This document shows, piece by piece, positions 1 through 7,145 of a stretch of DNA of 11,125 nt. Source of the stretch: Treponema sp. GTDB lineage: Bacteria; Spirochaetota; Spirochaetia; Treponematales; Breznakiellaceae. The translations under genes and the position numbers were made by a program. Position 1 is the stretch's first letter; each line of letters begins with the position of its first letter. The stretch spans positions 1 through 11,125 of the forward strand of contig JAISRW010000230.1 of assembly GCA_031273405.1 (NCBI GenBank), written 5' to 3'. The notes under the pieces are model-generated. The model had not been told where the DNA came from. It worked only from the letters and a program-made list of their open reading frames with translations, and made no database searches.

Positions 1-1233
1 TTTGCTCTCTCCCACGGCCTTTTTAGTTCCGGGGGCATTGATTCCGGCTCCCGGCTCCTTTTAAAGACAGTTTCAAACATGCTCGATGAGGATGAAGCCT
101 CGGGCCGGCCCCTCCCCCGGTCGGCGCTGGACGCCGGCTGCGGCGCCGGAATCCTGGGGATATGCGCCGCCGGCGCCTTCGCCGCCCGTGTCCACGCCCA
201 GGACAGGGACGAGCTTGCCCGCGTCTTTACCGTGTACAACGCCCGCAGGAACGGCATACGCGGGGAGGCCCTGAGCGCCCATACGGAACCCCTCCTCTCC
301 GGGCCGGCGGGCTGGGATCTCATACTGAGCAATATTCCCGCCAAGGCGGGCCTCACTGTGCTGGAAGATTTTGTCCTCCGTTCCGCCGCCATGCTTAACC
401 CCGGCGGCCGGGTCTGCATGGTGGCGGTGAATACCCTGGGGGATTTTTTCAGGGACAACATCCTCAAGGCCGGCTCGGCGATACTCCGCGAAGAGGTCGG
501 GCCGGGGCACACGGTTTTTGTATACTCCCCCGGAACCGCCGTCCCAATGGCTCCCCAGGGAACCGGGAGCGCGGCGGCGGATTTCCTGGCCGCCCATCCC
601 TGTTACCTGCGGAACCGGGGCGATTATGCCATGGAGGGGATCTCCTACAGCCTGGAAACGATCCACGGCGCTCCGGGTTTCGACAGCCCCGGCGGGGCGG
701 TCAGGGCGGCGGCAAAGCTGGCGCTTAAAACCATAGCCCCCACCGAAGGGAGAAACATCCTTGTCTGGGAAGGGGATCAGGGGCATTTCCCCTCATGGCT
801 GGCAAAGGGCTTCTGTGGAGCCTCTTCCCCCTCCTTCACCCTGGCGGGGAGGAACATCCTCGCCCTGGAGGCGGCCCGCCGCAACACCCTCAAAGCCCTC
901 GGGCGGGGAAGCGGCGAGGGGGTGAGCATCATCCCCGCGGCGGATCTCTTCCTTGACCGGGAACGCCTGGCCGGGGCGGGAGGCCCCTATTCCCTCATCG
1001 CCGCCTTCCCCGAAGCGGTGCCCGGCGCGGACCGCCGCCCCGCCTTCTGGGAAGCCCTCGGCCTCCTGGCCGCTCCGGGGGGCGTCGTACTCATCGGCCT
1101 TTCCTCGGCGGAGGCGGAAAGAATGGACAGAAAGAAGCCGAAAAACTTCACCCCCCTCGGCGGCGTCAGGCGGGAGGGCTTCCGCGCCCTGGCTTACCGC
1201 AAACGCACCGAAGAGCGGACAGGGGAGCGGTAA
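1..1233 (+). CDS. RsmC/RlmG-like class I methyltransferase, 5'-truncated by window edge
   Basis: The frame is open from base 1 to the TAA at 1231-1233, so the gene begins outside the window. The ATG at 79 is not the start, because conserved sequence precedes it. Numbering from the first visible codon, residues 5-22 (HGLFSSGGIDSG..LLLK) match the entry segment of the MTS (methyltransferase small) domain of RsmC, the 16S rRNA guanine-N2 methyltransferase. The SAM-binding loop DAGCGAGILG follows at about 43-52 and the motif IV region DLILSNIPAKAG at about 106-117. In RsmC/RlmG motif IV reads NPPF; here it is NIPA. The second half (about 180-405) looks like a decayed second Rossmann domain: NILVWEGDQG at about 252, an ARRN helix, then YSLIAAFPEA at about 330. 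RsmC also has two methyltransferase-like domains, but its degenerate one is N-terminal. The fold is clear; the substrate (rRNA or other) and activity are uncertain. It converges on the HD gene. Confidence 0.8.
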   Translation, partial: FALSHGLFSSGGIDSGSRLLLKTVSNMLDEDEASGRPLPRSALDAGCGAGILGICAAGAFAARVHAQDRDELARVFTVYNARRNGIRGEALSAHTEPLLSGPAGWDLILSNIPAKAGLTVLEDFVLRSAAMLNPGGRVCMVAVNTLGDFFRDNILKAGSAILREEVGPGHTVFVYSPGTAVPMAPQGTGSAAADFLAAHPCYLRNRGDYAMEGISYSLETIHGAPGFDSPGGAVRAAAKLALKTIAPTEGRNILVWEGDQGHFPSWLAKGFCGASSPSFTLAGRNILALEAARRNTLKALGRGSGEGVSIIPAADLFLDRERLAGAGGPYSLIAAFPEAVPGADRRPAFWEALGLLAAPGGVVLIGLSSAEAERMDRKKPKNFTPLGGVRREGFRALAYRKRTEERTGER

Positions 1234-1248
1234 ATTCTTCGGAGTTCT

Positions 1249-1300
1249 GCTCTTTTCCCAAAACCCGGTTCGTGCGGACCTCCGGTTCGACGGGAAAAGC
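1249..1300. repeat. Nested palindromic intergenic element, copy 1
   Basis: The element lies between two convergent genes. An outer stem pairs CTTTTCCC (1252-1259) with GGGAAAAG (1292-1299). Inside it, CGGACC-TCC-GGTTCG (1275-1289) forms a short hairpin with one G-T pair. The reverse complement of the copy at 4594-4650 matches about 42 of 48 positions by eye, so this is a dispersed repeat and not a private terminator. No T-run follows on either strand, although the hairpin could still slow polymerase from both sides. Confidence 0.75.
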
Positions 1301-1313
1301 TTAATGTACGGCG

Positions 1314-1886
1314 TCATTTGCCCATGGAGGCCCTTTCGGGGATGATGGCGTTGAGGTACTTCCGGCGGGATTCCACCAGGGATTGGAGCTCCGCCAGCAT
1401 AGCCCTGTCCACTTCTTCGGCAATGGGGAAAATATAGCGGACCGTTTCTTCGGTATAGCGGCTTATAAAATTGTAATTGATCACAAAGCCCAGGGAAATC
1501 ATGTTGGAAATTCTATCCGCCACTTTAAGGATCTTGGCGTACCGGGAACCGCTGTCGAGAATCCGGGTGAGGAATTCCCCCTTGGTTTCCTCGGGGAAAC
1601 GGGTCACCTCCAGCACCAGGTCGTAGACCGCGGGGCTTTCAAAATCAATCTGGAGGAGAAGATTGTGGTTAAAATCCGGCACATCCTCAACGAGATCATG
1701 GACCACCGAAGCCTTAAGCAGCACCGAGTCGATATAGCCGTAGTCGATGAGGGTCGCCATGGTGTCAATCTGATGGCGGAACATGTTCCCCCCTCCCTCC
1801 CTGGTCTTCCCGATCAGGGCGGTGGCAAGCTGCATATAGGGCGCCAGATAGGTTCCTTTAAGGCGCAGCATCTCCTCGGTAGTCAT
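1314..1886 (-). CDS. Stand-alone HD-domain phosphohydrolase, candidate small alarmone hydrolase
   Basis: A 190-aa protein made of one HD domain. Its key residues line up with the (p)ppGpp 3'-pyrophosphohydrolase site of Rel/SpoT and Mesh1: R29 and H38 nine residues apart (as R44/H53 in the S. equisimilis Rel), H63-D64 within VVHDLVED, E67-D68, and D124..N128 within VADRISNM (LADRLHNM in Rel). All metal ligands and the ED pair are present. No synthetase, TGS or ACT domain follows, so if active it would only degrade alarmone. The ATG at 1886 lies 3 nt after the valS stop, and AGGAT inside the end of valS is its likely ribosome site, so translation is probably coupled. There is no signal peptide or membrane segment, so it should be cytoplasmic. 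The fold is secure. The ppGpp substrate is inferred, and another nucleotide remains possible. Confidence 0.85.
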   Translation of the reverse strand: MTTEEMLRLKGTYLAPYMQLATALIGKTREGGGNMFRHQIDTMATLIDYGYIDSVLLKASVVHDLVEDVPDFNHNLLLQIDFESPAVYDLVLEVTRFPEETKGEFLTRILDSGSRYAKILKVADRISNMISLGFVINYNFISRYTEETVRYIFPIAEEVDRAMLAELQSLVESRRKYLNAIIPERASMGK

Positions 1887-1889
1887 GGC

Positions 1890-4577
1890 TTATCCTATAT
1901 CCCTGAGCCAGGATTCAAGCTTTCCTGTCCGTTTGAGGGCTTCGTCCAGTTTCGCCTTTTCCCCTTCCACCAGTTCGGGAGGCGCGTTTTGGATGAACTT
2001 TTGGTTATCCAGTTTGGATTTTAGGCCGGCGATGAATTTTTTATCCCTTTCAAGCTCTTTGGTAAATTTTTGTTTCAAGACAGCGCTGTCCACCGCTTCG
2101 GCAATATACACAAAGGCTTCAAAACCGGCCCCCGCAAGGCCGATGGAAAGAGCGGGCTTATCCCCGCCGGCGGCCTCGCTGATTTCAAGCTCTCCGGCGC
2201 CGGCCAGAAGCTTTACCAGTTCGGCGTTTTCCCTGAGAAAGGCCGCGCTGCCCCCCGAAGGAGGCAGGCGGACAAGGAGGCGGATCTTTTTTTCCGGGCT
2301 TACGGTACATTCGCTCCTCAGGGTCCTGACCATGCGGACCAGTTCCTGGAGGAAGCCGAAATCCCTTTCCGCCGCCTGGTTAACCAGTTCTTCTTTATAC
2401 TCAGGATAGGGCGCGGTTATGAGGAGCTCCCCTTCCCTGACGTTGGGGAGCTTGTCGTAGATCTCCTCGGTAACAAAGGGGAGCAGGGGATGGAGAAGCC
2501 TGAGGGAAGCGGCAAGCACCGCGAGCAGCACCGTGGTGGCCCGGTCTTTTTCCGCCCCCGCCTCTTGGGAATCCTCGGCGGCCTTCATGGAAAGCTTGGT
2601 GGCCTCCACATACCAGTCGCAAAAATCGTTCCAGAAATACTCGTAGGCCCCGGAAGCGGCGTCGTTGTAACGGTAGGAAAGAAAAGCCTCTTCCATGGCC
2701 TTGGCCGCCCCGTTCAGCCGGGAGATGATCCATTTGTCAACCGGCCTCAGGGGGGGATCTTTTACCAGGTTCCGGCCTTCCAGGTTCATGAGTATGTAGC
2801 GGGAGGCGTTCCAGATCTTGTTGGCGAACTTGGAGCCCAGCTTGAAGGATTCTTTATCGATGAGGAGATCCTGGCCCTGGGCGCACATAAAGGCCAGAGT
2901 GAATTTCGCGGCGTCGGCCCCGAACTCGTCCACCAGTTCCAGGGGGTCCAGGCCGTTGCCCAGGCTCTTGCTCATTTTGCGGCCCTGCTTGTCCCTGAGG
3001 AGACCGTGTATGTAAATGTCCCGGAAAGGCGCCCGACCGGTAAATTCCAGCCCCGCCATGATCATCCTGGAAACCCAGAAGAAGATGATGTCGTAGGCGG
3101 TTACCAGGGCCGTGGTCGGATAGTAGGAGTCAAGGTCCGCCGTCTTCTCCGGCCAGCCCAGGGTCGAAAAAGGCCAAAGCCAGCTTGAAAACCAGGTGTC
3201 AAGCACGTCCGGGTCCTGCTCGATGTTTTTGCCCCCGCAATGGGGACAGACCGAAAGATCCGTGCGGGACACCGAGAGCTTCCCGCAGGAGGCGCAGGTC
3301 CAGGCGGGAATACGGTGGCCCCACCAGAGCTGGCGGCTCACGCACCAGTCCCTGATATTGGTAAGCCAATGCCGGTAGGTGTTTTCCCATTTTTTTGGAT
3401 AGAAGACCATGTCCCCCTGCCGCCAGGAGGCCAGTGCCTTATCGGCCAGGGGCTTCATCCGCACAAACCACTGCTCCGAAAGATAGGGCTCTATCACCGT
3501 GCGGCAGCGGTAACAGTGCCCCACCGCGTGGGTGATAGTTTCCTCCTTTATATAGAAGCCCCCGGCTTTGAGGTCTTCGAGGACGGCCTTACGGGCTTCC
3601 TGCACCGTGAGGCCCCGGTACTTTTCGGGAACCTCCCCGTTGAGGCGGCCGTCGGGGGTGAGTATGTTGATCACCGGGAGGCCGTGGCGCTTGCCCAACT
3701 CCCAGTCGTTGGGATCGTGGGCGGGGGTGATCTTCACAACCCCCGTACCAAAGGCCCGGTCCACATAGCCGTCGGCCACCACGGGGATCTCCCTGTCCGT
3801 CAGGGGGAGGAGGGCTTTTTTGCCCACAAAGGCGCCGTAGCGTTCGTCCTCAGGATGAACCGCCAGGGCGGTGTCCCCCAGAAGGGTTTCGGGCCGGGTG
3901 GTGGCCAGTTCCAGGAAGACCCCCGGACTGCCCGCCACAGGGTAACGCAGATGGTACATCTTCCCCGGAGTGTCCTCGTGGTCCACCTCGTCGTCCGCCA
4001 GGGCGGTGCCGCAGGAGCCGCACCAGTTCACCAGGTAATTCCCCCTATAGAGGAGATCCCGCTCGTAGAGGGTGACAAAGACTTCCCGCACCGCCCGGGA
4101 GAGCCCCTCGTCCAGGGTAAAGCGTTCCCGGGACCAGTCCACGCTGAGGCCCATGCGGGCTATCTGCCGGCTGATGACCTGGTGGTGTTCTTCCTTGACC
4201 CGCCATGTTTCTTCCACAAATTTTTCCCGCCCCAGCTCGCGGCGGTTTTGGCCTTTGGCGCGGAGCCGCTTTTCAACCACGTTCTGGGTGGCTATTCCCG
4301 CGTGATCGCAGCCGGGGACCCAGAGGGTGGGCTCCCCGCGCATACGGTGGAAGCGGATCACAATGTCCTGGAGGGTCATGTTAAGGCCGTGGCCGAGATG
4401 GAGCACGCCGGTTACATTCGGCGGGGGAATGACAATGACATAGGGTTTTTTACCCGAAGGGTCTTTGCCCTCCCCGGGGCCGGAGGGTTTGAAGGAGCCT
4501 TTTTCCTTCCAGAGGGCATAAATGCGGTCTTCAAAGAGTTTGGGATCATAAACTTTTTCCAGTTCAACGGCCTTCAT
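1890..4577 (-). CDS. valS: Valyl-tRNA synthetase
   Basis: Charges tRNA-Val with valine in the cytoplasm. This is a complete 895-aa class Ia synthetase of normal bacterial ValRS length. The HIGH motif is HLGH at about 60-63, preceded by PPPNVTGVL. The CP1 editing domain runs from about 225 to 370, with TTRPETLLGDTA and HDPNDWE. The KMSKS motif is exact at about 534-538. Four cysteines at about 428-447 (CxxC..CPHC) form a small zinc-ribbon-like insertion before DVLDTWFSSWLWP. The anticodon-binding domain follows, and the last ~70 residues are a charged coiled coil typical of ValRS. A TTG at 4580 is also in frame, but the ATG at 4577 sits 5 nt after AGGAG and is preferred. A sigma70-like promoter lies at 4660-4688, and a palindromic repeat falls within the predicted 5' leader. 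No T-box features were found. It is the first gene of a two-gene operon with the HD protein. Confidence 0.98.
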   Translation of the reverse strand: MKAVELEKVYDPKLFEDRIYALWKEKGSFKPSGPGEGKDPSGKKPYVIVIPPPNVTGVLHLGHGLNMTLQDIVIRFHRMRGEPTLWVPGCDHAGIATQNVVEKRLRAKGQNRRELGREKFVEETWRVKEEHHQVISRQIARMGLSVDWSRERFTLDEGLSRAVREVFVTLYERDLLYRGNYLVNWCGSCGTALADDEVDHEDTPGKMYHLRYPVAGSPGVFLELATTRPETLLGDTALAVHPEDERYGAFVGKKALLPLTDREIPVVADGYVDRAFGTGVVKITPAHDPNDWELGKRHGLPVINILTPDGRLNGEVPEKYRGLTVQEARKAVLEDLKAGGFYIKEETITHAVGHCYRCRTVIEPYLSEQWFVRMKPLADKALASWRQGDMVFYPKKWENTYRHWLTNIRDWCVSRQLWWGHRIPAWTCASCGKLSVSRTDLSVCPHCGGKNIEQDPDVLDTWFSSWLWPFSTLGWPEKTADLDSYYPTTALVTAYDIIFFWVSRMIMAGLEFTGRAPFRDIYIHGLLRDKQGRKMSKSLGNGLDPLELVDEFGADAAKFTLAFMCAQGQDLLIDKESFKLGSKFANKIWNASRYILMNLEGRNLVKDPPLRPVDKWIISRLNGAAKAMEEAFLSYRYNDAASGAYEYFWNDFCDWYVEATKLSMKAAEDSQEAGAEKDRATTVLLAVLAASLRLLHPLLPFVTEEIYDKLPNVREGELLITAPYPEYKEELVNQAAERDFGFLQELVRMVRTLRSECTVSPEKKIRLLVRLPPSGGSAAFLRENAELVKLLAGAGELEISEAAGGDKPALSIGLAGAGFEAFVYIAEAVDSAVLKQKFTKELERDKKFIAGLKSKLDNQKFIQNAPPELVEGEKAKLDEALKRTGKLESWLRDIG

Positions 4578-4593
4578 CAAAACTCCTTTATCA

Positions 4594-4650
4594 TAGAGGC
4601 TTTCCCATCGAACCGGAGGTTCGCGCTAACCGAGTTTTGGGAAAACTCCA
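4594..4650. repeat. Nested palindromic intergenic element, copy 2 (inverted relative to copy 1)
   Basis: The outer arms are TTTCCC (4601-4606) and GGGAAA (4639-4644). The inner perfect hairpin CGAACC-GGA-GGTTCG spans 4609-4623. In reverse complement it aligns with the copy at 1249-1300 over about 48 bp with roughly six mismatches. It lies between the predicted valS promoter and the valS start, so it would be transcribed into the valS leader. Confidence 0.75.
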
Positions 4651-4659
4651 TAAATTCAA

Positions 4660-4688
4660 ATAATATCTGATCGAAATAAACAATTCAA
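4660..4688 (-). promoter_or_regulatory. Sigma70-like promoter for valS-HD operon
   Basis: On the minus strand, TTGAAT (4688-4683) is followed by a 17-nt spacer and TATTAT (4665-4660). Transcription should start near 4653, giving a leader of about 75 nt that contains palindrome copy 2. The surrounding DNA is clearly more AT-rich than the genes. Prediction by inspection only. Confidence 0.6.
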
Positions 4689-4728
4689 TTGAGGCGGTTC
4701 CGCAATTCTAAATTCAGGATAACCACAA

Positions 4729-4743
4729 CGGACCGAAGGTCCG
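4729..4743. repeat. Short triloop palindrome CGGACC-GAA-GGTCCG
   Basis: A perfect 6-bp stem with a GAA loop. It has the same build as the inner hairpins at 4609-4623, 4948-4962 and 1275-1289. It lies in the gene-free interval between ispH and valS, upstream of the predicted valS promoter. Confidence 0.7.
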
Positions 4744-4772
4744 ACCACACAGAAAAATCCGGCGGACTAATT

Positions 4773-4831
4773 GAGCCTGTCCCAAAACTAATTGGCTGTG
4801 CGCTGAAAGCGCACGGTTTTGGGACAGGCTC
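4773..4831. repeat. Long nested palindrome with 16-bp perfect outer stem
   Basis: GAGCCTGTCCCAAAAC (4773-4788) is perfectly complementary to 4816-4831. Between them is an inner hairpin GTGCGCT-GAA-AGCGCAC (4798-4814). The outer arms contain the 9-mer TCCCAAAAC/GTTTTGGGA, which is shared with the elements at 1249-1300, 4594-4650 and 4875-4910, tying this palindrome to the same family. There is no T-run after the stem, so a simple terminator role is not favoured. Confidence 0.8.
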
Positions 4832-4833
4832 CT

Positions 4834-4863
4834 GGAAAAAGCGGCTTACGGCCCGCTTTTTCC
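4834..4863. terminator. Candidate bidirectional terminator between ispH operon and valS
   Basis: A perfect 11-bp inverted repeat (GGAAAAAGCGG at 4834-4844, CCGCTTTTTCC at 4853-4863) with an 8-nt loop. On each strand the GC core is followed by five T residues, the A-stem-T layout of a bidirectional intrinsic terminator. It is the best candidate to end yajC-secD-secF-ispH transcription, although it lies about 170 bp past the ispH stop. Confidence 0.5.
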
Positions 4864-4874
4864 CATAAATCTAA

Positions 4875-4910
4875 GGCAGCTTTCACAAAAACTGAAGTTT
4901 TGGGAAAGCC
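4875..4910. repeat. Degenerate nested palindrome
   Basis: Outer arms CTTTC (4880-4884) and GAAAG (4904-4908) enclose AAAACT/AGTTTT (4888-4893 and 4896-4901). It carries the shared 9-mer GTTTTGGGA at 4897-4905 and looks like a decayed member of the same family. Confidence 0.5.
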
Positions 4911-4947
4911 TCGAATTCCAGATAAATTTTTTTTATGCCCCTGTTGG

Positions 4948-4962
4948 CGAACCAAAGGTTCG
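4948..4962. repeat. Short triloop palindrome CGAACC-AAA-GGTTCG
   Basis: A perfect 6-bp stem with an AAA loop, matching the inner hairpin of copy 2 except in the loop. Soon after it, CTAGCAGCCTGT (4984-4995) is an exact 12-bp match to 10166-10177 in the other palindrome-rich interval. Confidence 0.7.
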
Positions 4963-5033
4963 ACGTGAGGTCAGCGGTTAAATCTAGCAGCCTGTGAGGC
5001 GGTTCACCGAAGCGCCCGCGCCGCCCGGCGAAA

Positions 5034-5897
5034 CTACAGAGCTTCCAGGGCCTTTTCGATTTCGTCAATCACCCCGTCGGGGGTAGAAGTGCCGGCGCAA
5101 AGGCCTGCCGTACCCCAGGAACCGACTTCCCGGGTGATATCCCCGGCTGCTTCCACAAGCCGGGCGGGTTTGCCAAGATTCACGGCAATGTCCTCAAGCC
5201 GGCGGGTATTGGCCGATTGCCGGTCTCCGGCAATAATCACTCCCCCGACTCCGGCGCAAAGCTCCCTCAGGCTGTCCTGCCGTTCCCGGGTAGCCTCGCA
5301 GATTGTATTGATTATCTTGAGATCGGGATAATGCTTTTTTATCCCTTCCCCGATAGTTCTAAATTCTTCGGCGGTTATGGTGGTTTGCCCTATGAGAGCG
5401 GCCCCGGCCTTCGCTTCCCCAAGCTCCCGGGCGGCCGCTTCCGCTTCGGCGGCGCTGCCGACAATGCGGCAGAGGCCCCCAGCGCTTTCCGCGTATCCCC
5501 TGATACCCGCCAGTTCCGCATGATGTTCCTCTCCCGCAAGGAAAATAAAGAACCCCTTCTTCGCCAAAGCACGGGCTTTTAGCTGGCTGGCTTTGACCTT
5601 GGGGCATGTGGCATCGATGACCAAAACCCCCAGAGCCCTCAATTCGTCTTCTTTTTGGGGAGGCGCCCCGTGAGCCCTTATGATCACCGCGGCTCTTTCC
5701 GGCGCCGGGGGCAAGGCCCGGTCTTCCAGAACTTCCACGCCCCTCAGCCGGAGATCTTCCAAAACCCGATGATTGTGAATCAGAGGGCCCAAGGTATAGA
5801 CCCGCCGGTCCGCCGCTTCTATCGCTTTAACGGCCAATTCCACCGCCCGCCGGACGCCCTTACAAAAACCCAGGGTGCCGGCACGAATGACCTTCAT
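5034..5897 (-). CDS. ispH: 4-hydroxy-3-methylbut-2-enyl diphosphate reductase (LytB)
   Basis: The final enzyme of the MEP isoprenoid pathway. It reduces HMBPP to IPP and DMAPP with an iron-sulfur cluster, in the cytoplasm. The 287-aa length is normal for a stand-alone IspH. The three cluster cysteines are visible: C12 (GFCKGV), C98 (DATCPKV) and C200 (NTIC). Substrate-binding residues are also present: H41-N42 (LIHNH), H76 (RAHGAPP), H126 and E128 (HHAEL), T172-T173 (GQTT), S228 and N230 (SANTRRL), and GTSTPD near 270. No S1-domain fusion is present, unlike some clostridial forms. The ATG at 5897 is 15 nt after the secF stop, with only a weak ribosome site, so it is the last gene of the Sec operon and may rely on read-through from secF. 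The shared transcript has no obvious biochemical reason. Confidence 0.97.
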   Translation of the reverse strand: MKVIRAGTLGFCKGVRRAVELAVKAIEAADRRVYTLGPLIHNHRVLEDLRLRGVEVLEDRALPPAPERAAVIIRAHGAPPQKEDELRALGVLVIDATCPKVKASQLKARALAKKGFFIFLAGEEHHAELAGIRGYAESAGGLCRIVGSAAEAEAAARELGEAKAGAALIGQTTITAEEFRTIGEGIKKHYPDLKIINTICEATRERQDSLRELCAGVGGVIIAGDRQSANTRRLEDIAVNLGKPARLVEAAGDITREVGSWGTAGLCAGTSTPDGVIDEIEKALEAL

Positions 5898-5912
5898 CGG
5901 TTCCGGACGAAT

Positions 5913-7145
5913 TCAGGCTTTGGCCGGGACAGGCGCCGGACCGCGAAGTTTTTTCTTCGAAGCCTTCTTGGCCGTCTGTTTTTCCCAGAAGCTTACAAAA
6001 CCGGAAGCGATAAATATCGTGGAATATACCCCGCTGGTCATCCCCACAAGAAGACAAAGGGCGAAATCCCTCATGGAGCCGGTGGTGAATATGTAGAGGA
6101 AAACCACCGCCAGCATGGTTGTAAAGGTGGTGATGACGGTCCGTCCCAGGGTCTCGGTGATGGCCCGGTTAAGGACATCTATAAAGCCGTTGTCGGGGTA
6201 GATGCGCCGAGTCTCCCGAATCCTGTCAAAGATAACGATGGTATCGTTGATTGAATAACCCAGGATGGTAAGAATGGCGGCGATGGTTGTGGTATTGAAT
6301 TCGATCCTGGTCCACACCACAAAGGCGATGACGATGAGGCCGTCGTGAAGTATGGCCAGCACCGCGCCCATGGCATACTGGAATTTAAAGCGGATGGACG
6401 CGTAAAGAAGGATGAGAAGGAGGGTAAAAACCAGCAGCAAACCCGCCTGATCGGTGAGCTGTTTGGAAAATCTGGAACCCACGTAGTCGGAACGGGTTAC
6501 CGCCACACCCCCGGCGCCGAAAAAGGCTTCCAGGGTGGCGATGATCTTTTCCGCGGGGACTCCCTTTTCGCCTGCAACCTCGCTGTCCTGCATACGGATC
6601 ATAAAACGCCGGTCCGCCGGATTCCCCAAAACCTGGACCGAAACGGTACCCAGGGGGAGGAGGCTGGAACGGACCTCGTCTATGGGGATGGGCTCCTCTC
6701 CGGGGGAAAGATAATGCATCACAAAGGGACTCTGCCCCAGTTGGGGATTGCTTTGAGCGCTCTGGACCAGCCAGGCGGATTGTATGTCCCCCGAGACCAG
6801 CAGCCTGGTTTTGACCCCTTCCACGGAGGCCAGGCTCCCGGTAAGGGCGCCCAGGGTTCTATACGTTGAAAAGGGATAATCATGCTGAACTTCGTCGATT
6901 CCGGCGCCGGAAATGACTATGGTGAGGTTGTTCCGGCTTAAGCTGACCGAGGCGTTACCCCGGCCGCCGTAGGTAAGCTCGAAGGCCGCCGGGGCAAACT
7001 GAATTTCCTGGATAAGACCGGCCTGGAAATCGACCCCCAGATTGAAGCCCATAAGAAAATAGCCCGCAATGCCGGCGGCTACCAAAACAGCCGAGACAAC
7101 CATAGCGGGGACAAAGTACTTTGAAAAAAGAATAATACGTTTCAT
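5913..7145 (-). CDS. secF: Protein translocase subunit SecF
   Basis: An inner-membrane partner of SecD that uses the proton or sodium gradient to help pull secreted proteins through SecYEG. It has 410 residues, longer than the ~320 of E. coli SecF, mainly through a larger periplasmic domain (about 45-230). The order is TM1 (about 11-32), the D1-like segment LGVDFQAGL (36-44, where many SecF proteins read GxDFxGG), the periplasmic region, then TM2-TM6. The hallmark GYSINDTIVIFDRIRE lies at about 296-311, and a GSMRDFALCLLVG segment at about 356-368. The tail is lysine- and alanine-rich. The start overlaps the secD stop by one base (TAATG), indicating coupled translation. D300 in the ND pair is the likely gradient-sensing acidic residue by family analogy. 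Confidence 0.97.
   Translation of the reverse strand: MKRIILFSKYFVPAMVVSAVLVAAGIAGYFLMGFNLGVDFQAGLIQEIQFAPAAFELTYGGRGNASVSLSRNNLTIVISGAGIDEVQHDYPFSTYRTLGALTGSLASVEGVKTRLLVSGDIQSAWLVQSAQSNPQLGQSPFVMHYLSPGEEPIPIDEVRSSLLPLGTVSVQVLGNPADRRFMIRMQDSEVAGEKGVPAEKIIATLEAFFGAGGVAVTRSDYVGSRFSKQLTDQAGLLLVFTLLLILLYASIRFKFQYAMGAVLAILHDGLIVIAFVVWTRIEFNTTTIAAILTILGYSINDTIVIFDRIRETRRIYPDNGFIDVLNRAITETLGRTVITTFTTMLAVVFLYIFTTGSMRDFALCLLVGMTSGVYSTIFIASGFVSFWEKQTAKKASKKKLRGPAPVPAKA

Noticed and set aside
79..81. ATG as the start of the methyltransferase gene
   Set aside because: The in-frame sequence upstream (HGLFSSGG..LLLK) is conserved in the RsmC/RlmG family, so the gene starts before the window.
2070..3188. 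A 372-codon plus-strand open frame inside valS
   Set aside because: Also an antisense shadow of valS, with no ribosome site or recognisable domain.
4578..4580. TTG as the valS start
   Set aside because: It is only 2 nt from AGGAG; the adjacent ATG at 4577 has proper spacing.
4581..4653. T-box or other leader riboswitch upstream of valS
   Set aside because: The predicted leader is only about 75 nt and lacks a T-box bulge or a terminator/antiterminator pair; its structure is the dispersed repeat.
3240..4670. A 476-codon open frame on the plus strand opposite valS
   Set aside because: It is antisense to the clearly real valS, is low-complexity in composition, and matches no family. It is open because of GC-rich codon bias; its end runs into the palindromic repeat.
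4883..5068. A 61-codon minus-strand open frame overlapping the ispH end
   Set aside because: It consists of repeat-derived sequence in another frame.
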